Numbered from the stretch's first letter, positions 1-9,579 are shown. The stretch is DNA of 64,000 nucleotides from Eledone cirrhosa (GCA_964016885.1 OZ024743.1:190261404-190325403), one strand, 5' to 3'. Translations and numbers: made by a program. The notes: generated from the letters alone by a model not told the origin.

Positions 1-479
1 GTCTGTGTCGACGTCGCAGAAATCCACCTCACTCTTAATGATCATGTCCATACATTTTCCACAGCAAAATCAATGTTAATGGATGGGTACCGTGATACCA
101 CATCCATACTGCCTATTATGCAGTTGGATAGGTTTTTGTTTTTGTTGCACTCACTGATTCTGCTGAGGAGGTCCTCTATACTGTCACATACATCTGGGGA
201 CATCTTGATTATGGGGCGTATAACCATTGAGAGGAAGAAGGAGATCCTGTAGTTGCTAGCTATATTTGATCCGCATACAGGTCTTGTTGGTTGTACTGTT
301 GTCGGGTCGTCGAGTGTCTTGTGGTCTTTGCGGAGCCCATAAAAGGGTGGTATGCAATTGTTAGACGCCTGGAAGTTGTTGGCAGTGCGTCTGATTAGCT
401 TTAGGATGTCGGTCCACATCAGCATTGAGCGTTGATGATTTTCTGTGCAAATACATGATGGGAGAGAGAAAATCCTCAA
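1..479 (-). pseudogene. Penelope-like element reverse transcriptase fragment, inverted 5' segment
   Basis: Front half of a Penelope-like (PLE) reverse transcriptase. The open stretch reads from 479 down to 42 (145 codons). It shows the PLE block GLRKDHK ... TRPVCGSN ... YRISFFLS and the first catalytic-Asp strand SMDVVSRYPS, then a stop. A shifted frame over 41-1 continues as KSEVDFCDVDTD, so the gene ran on beyond the left edge and is frameshifted. The YxDD box is not in view. It lies head to head with the + strand GIY-YIG part at 583-1252. The two halves meet at a 23-bp inverted repeat (403-425 against 488-510), the layout of a 5'-inverted insertion. Calling it a PLE is from motif memory; I am fairly sure because both enzyme halves are present. 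Confidence 0.8.
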
Positions 480-582
480 CGCTCACATGATGTGGACCGA
501 CATCCTAAAGCTACAACCAAAGAGACAGACTCAGAGTATACGAAGGAGCCACGGAGAAGTATAAGACCTCATAGAACTCGAC

Positions 583-1252
583 ATGAAAGGAATTTGCCCA
601 TTATACAGGAGTAAATCATGGAATAGCTTAGATAGGACTAGACATAAGATAGGGAAAGCCACCTCATGGTACGACAACCAGAGATACCAGAGTGTCATGT
701 TTGTGGATGCTACCACTGGAGGGAAATTAGCTAACCAGTGTAGAAAGGCCCCAAGAAAGACCCACTTAAAGATTAAGGTGGTAGAAAAGCCAGGAACCAC
801 CATAAAATCCCTGATCAGCAAAACCTACCCTTTTAAGAAAACCCACTGTACTAATAGGAAATGTATTATATGTAAAGTAAACCCCCAGATAAACTGTAAA
901 ACTAGAAACGAAGTCTGTAGCATAAGATGTACAGAGGGTACTTGCAGAAACATGACAACAACATACATAGGCAAGAGAGCTCGTAGCATAGGTGAAAGGA
1001 TAGACCAACACTGGGGGGAACTAAAACGACGAAAAAAATTGGTCAGTACTATACGAACATGCCAGACAACAACACGACGGTAACATAGACAACATAGAAA
1101 TTAGAATAATAACTAAACATAGAAGTGACCAAGCAGATAGGCAAATGAGAGAGGCCAGCGAAATAGAACTTAGAAGGCCATGGTTAAACAGAAAAAATGA
1201 ATGGAATAACAACAACACCCAAACAAACAATACTGACCTAAGAGAAGTGTAA
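583..1252 (+). pseudogene. Penelope-like element C-terminal part with GIY-YIG endonuclease, frameshifted
   Basis: Linker and GIY-YIG nuclease of a PLE. Frame one (583-1083) has a cysteine cluster typical of the PLE linker (HCTNRKCIICK) and the nuclease core TYIGKRARSIGERIDQHW, which supplies the YIG, Arg and His positions. After one or more frameshifts between about 1030 and 1075 the domain continues in another frame as EIRIITKHRSDQADRQMREA, with the conserved Glu, and then LNRKNEWNNN, with the Asn, up to the TAA at 1250-1252. The nuclease nicks target DNA to prime reverse transcription. Upstream, 480-582 reads MWTDILKLQPK from the inversion point. A hammerhead-like motif follows about 230 bases after the stop, as expected for a PLE end. 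Decayed, not expressible as one protein. Confidence 0.8.
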
Positions 1253-1480
1253 ATAAATAAATAAATACATACACAAGCACAATAACAACAAACACATATA
1301 AACATACACTAGTAAACTAAGATAAAATACAATAACCAATACACAGTCACCCAAACACGAACACACATGAAACACTACACACACAAACGCAAACGCATGC
1401 GCAGAGAAGATAAATAAATAAATAAACAGACTAAGTAAAGATGGCGTAGGCATATAATACAACGGGAGGAAACATAATAA

Positions 1481-1525
1481 CACCACTGACGATGTTGCAG
1501 ATGTGCAACGAAAGAACTTTGTTAG
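1481..1525 (+). ncRNA. Hammerhead-like ribozyme motif (family HHR-1) in PLE 3' region
   Basis: CTGACGA at 1486-1492, one extra base, helix II GTTGCA (1494-1499) with TGCAAC (1504-1509), then GAAA (1510-1513) and AGAACTTTG. Helix III would be AG/CU around AA. Helix I is weak here (A-U, C-G, a mismatch, A-U). The other HHR-1 copies have helix II GTCACA/TGTGAC, so several paired bases changed together. Confidence 0.6.
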
Positions 1526-1718
1526 ACTATATATATATTTATGTCTATATTGTATCTATATTTTTGACCGTTGGTCTGTCCATGGTAACATTGAGGACCG
1601 AATGAATTAAAGTAACCGATATAAAAGACACAGAAGCGAAAACCAACCAAACAGTGAGTGTGTTCTGTTATTAATTATTAATTAATATTATTACACAAAT
1701 ATGACCCTCCACAAGTAT

Positions 1719-1757
<39 letters not shown>

Positions 1758-1845
1758 GTAGGAGGTGAGTTTTATTGTAGTACAATAAAGCAATGCAGAT
1801 ATCGGATAAGTAGCACTCTACAGTTTGTAGGACTGGAGTATAAAT
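1526..1845. other. AT-rich DNA with a (TA)n array at about 1723-1756; family start of the next foldback
   Basis: No gene seen. 1754-1850 (motif GATAAGTAGCACTC ... GGACTGGAGTATA) recurs at 6421-6505 in front of another PLE-derived hairpin, so it is probably the outer end of the same repeat family. Confidence 0.5.
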
Positions 1846-1883
1846 AATATATAAGATCAAAAGATGGTTAAAAGAGTTCCATG

Positions 1884-1954
1884 TATTTTATTATGCGCAT
1901 TTCAAAAACAAATATCAACATGCGATGACATTTGCGTTTTCGTCTGATAAAATA
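1884..1954 (-). ncRNA. Hammerhead-like motif (HHR-3), core mutated
   Basis: Mirror of the intact motif at 4155-4225. Helix I TATTTTAT/ATAAAATA is kept and helix III ATGCGCAT is kept, but the core reads CAGACGA instead of CTGACGA (plus-strand TCGTCTG at 1940-1946). U4 is part of the catalytic core, so this arm is predicted inactive. Confidence 0.65.
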
Positions 1955-2149
1955 GGGAGACATGATATGAAGGTTAAAAAACACTTATGAATAGTGCAGT
2001 TTTAAATCAACATATAAAAAGTAGTTTTAGATTGATGTGTGATATTGGGAAAAAAATTGAGGGGGATGGAAAGGATGAAAAAGAGGAGGAGATGAGAGTA
2101 AAGAATGGAGGGGGGGGAGTATAATAAGGAAGTATAATAAGGAGTATAA

Positions 2150-2450
2150 TAAAGCTCGTCTTTATAATCATCATTCGTCTTTTAAATACCAACTTAAAAG
2201 AACCAACACGGCACTCTCAGAACTCATATGGTCATTGAAAGACAAACATATTAACTATAACATCTCTTGGAGGAAGGTTTGTTCTGCTTCTCCATACTTG
2301 AATGCCTCTCTATCCAAGACATGTAATCTCTGTTTATGTGAGAAATTTACCATTATATCTAATTTAGATTCTATAATAAATAGACGCACTGACTTGTTTT
2401 CTCTCTGCTTGCATAAATTCCACAGAACATTCCATAAAGTATACAGCTAA
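2150..2450 (+). pseudogene. PLE GIY-YIG endonuclease C-terminal fragment
   Basis: Reads YNHHSSFKYQLKRTNTALSE, then IWSLKDKHINYNISWRK, then a Cys-pair block KTCNLCLCEKFTIISN and INRRTDLFSLCLHKFHRTFH, ending at the stop near 2450. I recognise this order (H..FK ... LSELIW.LKD ... I.W ... CNLCL.EK ... N.R.... C.H) as the end of the GIY-YIG domain of a second PLE lineage; a relative lies at 57566-57868. The YIG core itself would lie upstream of 2150, where the foldback arm starts, so this is a 5'-truncated remnant. It sits inside the inverted arms of the 1846-4270 unit. Confidence 0.7.
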
Positions 2451-2567
2451 TATCTAATACTTTACCAATTTAAAATCCTTTTTCTCAAAGGCACATTTAT
2501 ATATACATATATATTTCTTTAAAAATATACCCATCTTTCTACTTTATTTCAATGTTATTTATTATAC

Positions 2568-3262
2568 ACTAGCAGTAAAGCCCGGCGTTGCTCGGGGTCG
2601 CTCAGTAGCTGTGTTAAAGTTACAATGTTAAGTTTCTTTTTTGGCTTAAAAACTGTAGTGTCTACTGTGCAGACTTGCATGTGGTGTTTTTGATTAATAT
2701 TCCCTCAACCAACAATATGCCTTATGAAGTTAAGAAAACATAACGATAACCCGAATGTTATAACAAAAGAGGAAATATTTGCTTGTTTTACGTAGTCTTT
2801 AAATAGACTTGTTTTCAAGTAAAAATATTGTTTTAAAAGGCTTTTAAATGGAAATGAAGCAAAACGGAAGCTTAGTGTTCGAACTGATGAATTTTGCAGG
2901 TCAAAATTTTGCTGGCTCGACAACTGTTCGTGTATTGTGTTAATATCATTTTAAATGCTGAGAAAGCCAGTGTAATTTTTTTAATTTTTGCACGCAGAAA
3001 ACGTAAACAGAACGTAAGACGCTCAATGTAAACAGAACAAAGGGAAATAACTCGTCACTTACGCTCAAAAATCGATACATTAGATTCGATTTCGTCACAT
3101 AGGGTGGGTCAATTTGAAATATTTTTTTTCCGATGTCTTCGCTAGGGCTCAATGTACAAGTATAGCAATTTCGGTTGAATTCCGTCAGAGATTCTAAGAG
3201 GAGATGTGTGCCAAAAATCGATAGACAGACAACCACAGCTTTATATATATAGATTATAAAAT
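2568..3262 (+). repeat. Inserted dispersed repeat with CCCGGCGTTGCTCGGG head
   Basis: Begins CACTAGCAGTAAAGCCCGGC and ends ATAGACAGACAACCACAGC followed by TTTATATATATAGAT. This head and tail are those of a widespread invertebrate dispersed element of unknown class. ATTATA lies next to both ends, which may be a target duplication. It interrupts the PLE foldback, so it came later. No coding potential seen. Confidence 0.5.
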
Positions 3263-3663
3263 ACTAGTTACTCATTCTATATCACTCCTATTTATCACTT
3301 CCCTATCTTCCTTTTTTTCCTTTTTTCTTTTAATTTTTAACCTCTAATCTGTACCTTTTCTTCCTAGATACTTCTCAATTCTCATTATTACTCACTACAA
3401 TATATCCACTCTTTTTTCTACCATCCTATCACTGGCCATAAAATTTACTATTACCCTTTTAAATACTTTATAGTATCACCTTGAAAAATCCTTCGTAAAC
3501 ATAAACATTTTTTTTTGACATTAGATTATCCATCCTCAATTCATTATTTTTTTCTCCCTTTCATGCTCATCTAACTTCTACATATTACACATATTCATCC
3601 ACTCTTCTACTTCTTTTCACAATATATCCTTAATTACATTACTATTTTTATTTTTTTTTTTAA

Positions 3664-3830
3664 TAATACATATCAACAATTTCTTTCCATCGCACATATT
3701 ATTAAACCCTTCAATATTCAAAGCTTAACTTAATATTATTCTTAATACATATTAACAATTTCTTTTCATCGCACATATTATTAAACCCTTCAATATACAA
3801 ACCTTAATTTAACATTATTCTTAAATTTTT
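3664..3830. repeat. Two tandem copies of about 75-80 bp
   Basis: The string around CATCGCACATATTATTAAAC occurs at 3691 and again at 3769 with matching flanks (ATTCTTAATACATAT...). The surrounding 3270-4010 is pyrimidine-rich, with no gene seen. Confidence 0.7.
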
Positions 3831-4154
3831 CTCTTCGTTAATTTTCAAATTCTTTTAATTTATATATTATCTTCCAACGGTGTTTTAACCTCTCTCTGTA
3901 AAACAATATATTTTTCTCAGTTATAAAAGTTATCTCTCTCTCTCTCTATCAGCCATCTCTCCTCCTATCTCATCCTTCCTTATTATGCTCAACCCCCTCC
4001 ATTCGTTACTCTCATCTCCTCCTCCTTTTCATCCTGTCCACCCCCCCCTCAATTTTTTTCCCAATATCACACATCAATCTAAAACTACTTTTCATATGTT
4101 GATTTAAAACTGCAGTATTCACAAGTGTTTTTTAACCTTCATATCATGTCTCCC

Positions 4155-4225
4155 TATTTTATCTGACGAAAACGCAAATGTCATCGCATGATGATATTTG
4201 TTTTTGAAATGCGCATAATAAAATA
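4155..4225 (+). ncRNA. Hammerhead ribozyme motif (HHR-3), intact core
   Basis: Helix I TATTTTAT (4155-4162) pairs with ATAAAATA (4218-4225), 8 bp. The core is CTGACGA (4163-4169). Helix II starts AAA...CAAAT and returns ATTTG...TTT. GAAA is at 4206-4209. Helix III AUG/CAU has a CG loop, and predicted cleavage is after A4217 (AUA triplet). This is the order of a type-I hammerhead with a tiny helix III, as reported for PLEs. Confidence 0.75.
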
Positions 4226-4255
4226 CATGGATCTCTTTTAACCATCTTTTGATCT

Positions 4256-4286
<31 letters not shown>

Positions 4287-4492
4287 AGTATGTACAAGTA
4301 CATACATATATGTATACAGACGTACAGTAGTATGTATATATGTATACATACATGCACACTTATATATATATGTATGTATGGATTCACCAAACATTTATTA
4401 TAATACTCGGTGTGTTTGTAAACAAACATCCCGTATTAAGCCGTAGTGACCAGCAACCATCGTTGCTCGTTTGTTTAACACTGACAAAGGAA

Positions 4493-4533
4493 CGCTGTAC
4501 TAGTTTCAAGCTTATTAGCTATCGTCAGCAACG
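4493..4533 (-). ncRNA. Hammerhead ribozyme motif (HHR-2), intact core
   Basis: On the minus strand: CGTTG, CTGACGA, T, AGCT-AATA-AGCT, T, GAAA, C-TA-GT, A, CAGCG. Helix I is 5 bp (CGTTG with CAGCG, one G-U), helix II is AGCT/AGCT, helix III is AC/GU, and the cleavage triplet is GUA. Confidence 0.75.
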
Positions 4534-5084
4534 TATACCTTCCTGCCAGATTGTTGAACGTATATACTTACCTTATGCATATTAACGGCTGAGAAGCCCA
4601 ATTTGCATATCGAGTGGGTTAATCAGCCGGGTGCACCGAGAACGATAAACGGAAAAAATGAAACGAAATTTCATTCCCCACTCTTAGTACGGCTGTTACT
4701 TAAATATAAGTATGTACACGTACATACATATATGTATACAGACGTACAGTAGTATGTGTATATATATACATACATGCACACATATATATATATGTACGTA
4801 TGGATTCACTGAACATTTATTATAATGCTCGTATTAAGCCGTAGTGTCCAGCAACCATCGTTGCTCGTTTGTTCAACACTGACAATATAAGTATGTACAT
4901 GTACATACTTATATTTAAGTAACAGCCGTACTAAGAGTGGGGAATGAAATTTCGTTTCATTTTTTGCGTTTATCGTTTTCGGTGCACCCGGCCGATTAAC
5001 CCACTCGATATGCAAATTGGGCTTCTCAGCCGTTAATATGCATAAGGTAAGTATATACGTTCAACAATCTGGCAGGAAGGTATA

Positions 5085-5125
5085 CGTTGCTGACGATAGC
5101 TAATAAGCTTGAAACTCGTACAGCG
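5085..5125 (+). ncRNA. Hammerhead ribozyme motif (HHR-2), intact core
   Basis: Mirror copy of 4493-4533: CGTTG 5085-5089, CTGACGA 5090-5096, helix II 5098-5101/5106-5109, GAAA 5111-5114, GTA ending at 5120, CAGCG 5121-5125. It differs only in the helix III loop (TC instead of TA). Confidence 0.75.
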
Positions 5126-5390
5126 TTCCTTTGTCAGTGTTGAACAAACCAGCAACGATGGTTGCTGGACACTACGGCTTAATACGGGATGTTTGTTTAC
5201 AAACACACAGAGCATTATAATAAATGTTCGGTGAATCCATACGTACATATATATATGTGTGCATCTATGTATATATATATACATACTACTGTACGTCTGT
5301 ATACATATATGTATGTACGTGTACATACTTATATTTAAGAAACAGCCGTACTAAGAGTGGGAAATGAAATTTCGTTTCATTTTTTCCGTT

Positions 5391-5392
<2 letters not shown>

Positions 5393-5440
<48 letters not shown>

Positions 5441-6280
5441 CATATAGTTGTTTGTTTGTGTGTGTGGTGTAGATATGGTTGGAATTGTTATTTCCAGAAT
5501 ACATTTTCGTCATGAAGCATGAGAATCCTTCGTAAAGCATTAAAAACATGAGCAAAAAAAAAAAAGATTTAGATTATGAAATTTTGTTTTGATAATGTTC
5601 AAGTCTTTTAGATTTCTTTGACGTTTTCTCACTGCTCTTACAGTTTTTTTCATTTACCCGGAGGTCCTTTTCTGTTTTCTGTAGTCTTGTCAAAAAGAAA
5701 TACTTTGTTTTATCACTTAAGGTTTTGAACATATGATGGAGTCTCATTGTTTTGAGTTTGTCTCTTGCTTGTTGTCATATTATCTGGAAGTCATCTTTTA
5801 TTTTAACCATTTCATTTATGTATTTCATCTTCTATTTTTATTTATCTAAAGGTCATATCTTGTTTTTAATTAATTTTTTTCTTGAGTGCACTGAAATAGA
5901 ACATATTCTATCTGTAGGTAGCAAATATGCTTCGTCTTGTGTTTTGTTTTAGTTGTTATGTGGTGTGGCTGGTGTTTATTTTAGTTATTTTTTAGATATA
6001 ATCTCGATATCATACGTCATATCCTGTTCGATATAGCGTAAACTATAACTATTTCAGCACACAACAACAAGACATATAATGACGCACTTTACCGTGCACA
6101 CTATCATGCCATTTATATTATTTCACAGAATCGAAAACTTCGGACAAGGATCACACAACTGGAAGATCTATTCCCTACTGCATTTCAAAATTTCAATTAA
6201 CTAATTGGATAAGTTGAGCTTGGATATATATATATACAATAATATTAAATAAATGGAAACGATACGTATAAAACCATATT
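5393..6280. other. (TA)n array (about 5396-5436) then AT-rich DNA, no supported gene
   Basis: The minus strand over 5580-5860 reads a lysine-rich stretch (KTYFFLTRLQKTEKDL-like with KSSEKTSKKSKRLEHYQNK) that might be a PLE N-terminal remnant, but I see no conserved motif and do not call it. Confidence 0.4.
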
Positions 6281-6327
6281 TATTCTATTATATATATTTC
6301 AAGGGTACTCCTTCATCAGATAAAATA
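6281..6327 (-). ncRNA. Hammerhead ribozyme motif (HHR-3), intact core
   Basis: Minus strand: helix I TATTTTAT with ATAGAATA (8 bp, one G-U), core CTGATGA, short helix II AGG...CTT, GAAA, helix III AUA/UAU around UA, cleavage after A. The helix I change relative to 4218-4225 (AAA to AGA) still pairs with U. Confidence 0.7.
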
Positions 6328-6420
6328 CAAAGTGTGTTTTATAAATTTTGACATAGCCATGGAACATACCTTAACGGTTGAAGCTTTCCTTGTTTCGCTT
6401 TTATATATATATATATATAT

Positions 6421-6593
6421 ATTAGGTGAGTAAAATTGTAGAACAATAAAACTATGCATATATCAGATAAGTAGCACTCAACAATTGGTAGAACTGGAGT
6501 ATATATAGTAAAGATGAAATAAAAGATGGTTATAAGAGTTCAAAATACGTATAATAAATATATGGAACTCTTATAACCATCTTTTATTTCATC
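6421..6593. mobile_element. Short PLE-derived foldback with half a ribozyme in its loop
   Basis: Perfect 29-bp arms at 6513-6541 and 6565-6593 (GATGAAATAAAAGATGG...). The 23-base loop corresponds to the 3' half of the HHR-3 motif (helix III ATACGTAT then AATAAATATATGG), with GAAA changed to AAAA and the CTGATGA half missing. 6421-6505 matches 1754-1850. Confidence 0.6.
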
Positions 6594-6599
6594 GTTATT

Positions 6600-6680
6600 A
6601 TATATATGTGTGTGTGTGAGTGTGTGTGTGTGTGAGTGTGTGTGTGCGTGTGTGTGTCTGCGTGTGTGTGGGTGAGTGCG
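6600..6680. repeat. Impure (GT)n microsatellite
   Basis: GTGTGTGTGAGTGTG-type run. A (TA)n run follows at about 6751-6772. Confidence 0.85.
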
Positions 6681-6774
6681 TGTGGCTGTGAGTCCAGGGT
6701 TCAATCGGGGATAACAACAATTCCAGTCCTGTAGAAGCAATTTCTATATTAATATATATATATATATATATATC

Positions 6775-7274
6775 GTTTCTGAATTTGTTTAGCAAGAATC
6801 TTTATCTGAAAACGTGTGTTGAAACCGATATTGTTATACTTTGAGAGGGTCATGTTGCCAATAAGAAACACACGCACCAGATGTTTCACTCCAATTTATT
6901 ATAAATTATAAAATTTATAAATTTCCGACTGGCTGGTTGGTTCCACAAGCGGACGGTTGTTCATATATTGTCAAAGTTCTTTCGTCACACATACTGTGAC
7001 CTCTTCAGTGACTTGGGATTCTTTTATTTGTTCTGTGCCTCTCCTTTGTTCTATCCTACACCATCTTGTTTTTGTGTGTGTTCACACACACAAAAACAAG
7101 ATGGCGTAGGACAGAATGCATGACGAAAGAACTTTGACAATATATGAACAACCGTCCGGTTGTAGAACCAACCAGCCAACCGGAAATTTATAAATTTTTT
7201 AAATTTATAATAAATTGGACTGAAAGCAACTGGTGCGTGTGTTTCTTATTGGCAACATGACCCTCTCAAAGTAT

Positions 7275-7290
<16 letters not shown>
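6775..7290. mobile_element. PLE tail foldback (HHR-1 family)
   Basis: Outer part CGTTTCTGAATTTGTTTAGC...GAAACCGATATTG (6775-6833), then an inverted pair: 6834-7080 against 7083-7285, centred on GTGTGTTCACACAC. Both arms carry CATGTTGCCAATAAGAAACA and ACCAACCAGCC-type blocks. The right arm has lost the region between GGACAGAA and TGACGAAAG, so only the left arm has a whole ribozyme. The same arms bracket a GIY-YIG gene at 55487-56330, which ties this unit to PLEs. Confidence 0.7.
6970..7012 (-). ncRNA. Hammerhead-like ribozyme motif (HHR-1)
   Basis: Minus strand: GTCA, CTGAAGA, G, GTCACA-GTATG-TGTGAC, GAAA, GAACTT, TGAC. Helix I is 4 bp, helix II 6 bp with one unpaired base on its 5' side, helix III AG/CU. 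Core positions are intact (N7 = A). Confidence 0.65.
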
Positions 7291-7335
<45 letters not shown>

Positions 7336-7405
7336 AACCAGTAAGACCCCGACGGCTGAGCTCAAGCCGTTTCAATACTCTCTTATATATATATAAGAGA
7401 GTATT
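7279..7405. repeat. (TA)n array and a 34-base perfect palindrome
   Basis: (TA)n at 7279-7333. 7372-7405 reads CAATACTCTCTTATATA and its mirror. Confidence 0.85.
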
Positions 7406-7432
7406 GAAGTTTGCTTGAAGCATTGTGGAATA

Positions 7433-8048
7433 ATAAGGTAAATTTCTTTAAGTCGTTTGGAAGCCTCGACAATGCAAATGGGTAAATCTCCGAGTAACAA
7501 GATCCGGTGGTGGAGAGAGAGATATAAGTGGGTGTACGCTGAGATGCGTGGCGTGTATAAGACGTGTAGAGGAATGAAGGAAATAGCGTAAAGGACAAAA
7601 ATAAAAATAACAACACGAGAGAGAGTTACCTTGGGAGAGATTTAATTGTCCCTATATATTTCGGACTCACATTCATCAACTGGGGTATTTTCTGGGGTGG
7701 AGGAAAGGTTGTCTGTCGGAAAGGTGCGAAACGTGTCCTCCGCTGTTCGTTGTTTTGAATATCTGAGGTATTCAGCAGAGCACGCGTGCGCGTGAAATGG
7801 GGTCGGTCAGGCAGAGGTCAGCGGCCGAAGTAGTTCTTTCAATTGTGGGAGTGGGGTGGTCTCTCTCGTGTTGTTATTTTTATGTTTAACCTTTACGCTC
7901 TTTCCTTCATTCCTCTACACGTCTTATACACGCCACGCATCTCAACGTACACCCATTCACATCTCTCTCTCCACCACCGGATCTTGTTACCCGGAGATTT
8001 ACCCATTTGCATTGTCGAGGCTTCCAAACGACTTAAAGAAATTTACCA
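7433..8048. mobile_element. Foldback with about 190-bp arms around a 237-bp spacer
   Basis: 7433-7620 (GGTAAATTTCTTTAAGTCG...ACACGAGAGAGAG) is inverted at 7860-8048. The spacer contains, on the minus strand near 7652-7690, TTGATGA...GTCCGAAATATATAGGGAC, which resembles a decayed hammerhead with C3 changed. It is flanked by (TA)n on both sides. No protein seen. Confidence 0.6.
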
Positions 8049-8049
8049 T

Positions 8050-8125
8050 ATATATATATATATATATATATATACGTGTGTGTGTGTGTATGTGTGTGTA
8101 TGTGCGTGTGTGTGTGTGTATAATA
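8050..8125. repeat. (TA)n then (GT)n microsatellite
   Basis: Directly abuts the end of the preceding foldback arm. 8126-8505 after it is unassigned AT-rich DNA. Confidence 0.85.
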
Positions 8126-8504
8126 AAACACGAGATTCACGTGACAACTATATTTTGCTAGAATATTTTGGAAATTGCAATTAGATATCCTCCTCTGAAC
8201 TTCTCTCTTTCTCATTCACTATGTTGACAACATAGTTAGTAGTGGATTAAAAGCTATCGACAGCAATCTAATTATGTTTCTATCTGTTTGGTCTGGTATC
8301 AATCTACCTGTCTATGAATCTAACTATCTCTCTCTCTAAATATCTTTGGATCTATCTACCTATATACATACCTATCTACTTACCTATCTACTGACTCGCT
8401 TCTCTACCTGTCTTTCTCCTTGCTTGACTGCCAATCTAGTTATGTGTCTATATTTTTAGAAGATCGACGATTGCAATCATGAGGCACATATCCCAATAGC
8501 ATCC

Positions 8505-8509
<5 letters not shown>

Positions 8510-8563
<54 letters not shown>
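8510..8563. repeat. (TA)n microsatellite
   Basis: About 26 uninterrupted TA units. Confidence 0.9.
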
Positions 8564-8605
8564 GATATATTCACAAATGGAAACTATAATTTATAAAACC
8601 ATATT

Positions 8606-8670
8606 TATTTCATTATACATATTTCAAGGATACCAAGTTAAATTATGGTGTGCTTTCATCAGATAAAATA
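8606..8670 (-). ncRNA. Hammerhead ribozyme motif (HHR-3), intact core
   Basis: Minus strand: helix I TATTTTAT with ATGAAATA (8 bp, one G-U), core CTGATGA, helix II AAG...ACCA returning TGGT...CTT, GAAA, helix III AUA/UAU, cleavage after A. Helix II is longer than in the 6281-6327 copy but still paired. Confidence 0.7.
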
Positions 8671-8897
8671 TAATATAGAGCAGTTTTATAAATAAATATT
8701 GACGTGTTTTTACTCCAATAATTTGTTGAGTGCTTTATATCAGTTATAAAACTATTTGCTTGTTGTATCTCAACAATTTAAATAGAACTTCTATATATAT
8801 ATATATAATCAAGGTTTAGCAAATAGAGAAAAAGTTTTAAAATAAATTTTGAAATGTTTACTGTACCTACTATATTTACCCTTACCCCGCGGTTTCA

Positions 8898-8930
8898 AGT
8901 ATACTTGGAGTAATATTATTACTCCAAGTA
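8898..8930. repeat. Perfect palindrome, 15-bp arms
   Basis: TATACTTGGAGTAAT, three bases, ATTACTCCAAGTATA. 8671-9076 otherwise has no gene. 8931-9070 resembles 59391-59505, so this is part of a dispersed repeat. Confidence 0.8.
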
Positions 8931-9074
8931 TAACCTGCATAGGAATTCTCGCGAACTCGCTACCTAAATTTGGAAACATCTTGTTGAGTCAAACAAAGCC
9001 GTACGTTAAAACTATCCACAGTACAGAGTATTCACAACCTCTAACTGGATTACCTATAACGATAACATGTTATC

Positions 9075-9107
<33 letters not shown>

Positions 9108-9115
<8 letters not shown>

Positions 9116-9284
9116 CTGAATTTGTTTAGCAAGATTCTTTATCTGAAAACGTGTGTTGAACCAAACAACCAACCAACCGGAAATTTATAAATAAAAAAAA
9201 AACAAACTTTTATTTAAAATAAATTGAAGTGGTTAACTGGTGCGTGTGTTTCTTATTGGCAACATGACCCTCCCAAAGTGTAAC

Positions 9285-9290
<6 letters not shown>
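9108..9290. mobile_element. PLE tail (HHR-1 family), internally deleted
   Basis: Left end TTCTGAATTTGTTTAGC and right end TTGGCAACATGACCCTCCC as at 6775-7290 and 10771-11355, but joined at CCAACCAACCGGAAAT, so the centre and ribozymes are lost. (TA)n lies on both sides (9077-9112, 9287-9304). Confidence 0.65.
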
Positions 9291-9316
<26 letters not shown>

Positions 9317-9579
9317 ACACAGTCATCTTGATTTAGTACATATATGCTTAATAATGATTAAAGAAAATATGGAAGAAAATTTGTGCAATTGATTTAAATT
9401 AATGTACAATGAAATACGGCAAACACCAGTGTGACAACAAGGCGAAAGTCAAGGAAACACTAGATAAGTCCAGCCTCTTTACATAGAACGTTGTAATCAA
9501 AGAATTATTAAGTTAGATAATTTTAAATATAAACCATGCCATTTTCGACAGGTACTTTGCTATTATACCCACACATATC

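Larger units (their letters stand above)
1846..4270. mobile_element. PLE-derived foldback element, about 250-bp inverted arms
   Basis: The left arm (about 1846-2110) and right arm (about 4010-4270) are inverted copies of each other: AGATCAAAAGATGGTTAAAAG at 1853 against CTTTTAACCATCTTTTGATCT near 4232, and so on through the ribozyme and the GA-rich/TC-rich inner ends. Inside are a GIY-YIG fragment (2150-2450), an unrelated inserted repeat (2568-3262) and pyrimidine-rich DNA. Each arm carries a hammerhead motif pointing outward. Terminal inverted arms are known for PLEs, whose LTR-like repeats may be inverted; the assignment is by content. Confidence 0.7.
4285..5392. mobile_element. Large palindromic foldback with two HHR-2 ribozymes
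   Basis: Left half 4285-4896 and right half 4900-5392 are near-perfect inverted copies, centred on the palindrome AAGTATGTACATGTACATAC at about 4890-4911. The left half also contains a partial direct repeat of its own outer part (4290-4480 against 4705-4890). Blocks shared by both halves include GGATTCACC...CATTTATTATAAT, the GTTTGTAAACAAAC palindrome, and GAAATTTC near the ends. A related unit is at 10285-10720. It sits between (TA)n arrays. No protein is encoded; I infer a PLE-derived unit from the ribozymes. Confidence 0.65.

Noticed and set aside
5580..5860. PLE N-terminal gene on the minus strand
   Set aside because: Lysine-rich text only; no conserved residue pattern, and stops interrupt it.
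8033..8215. Alternating repeat arrays as CRISPR or satellite
   Set aside because: They are simple sequence repeats without spacers. The window is eukaryotic.
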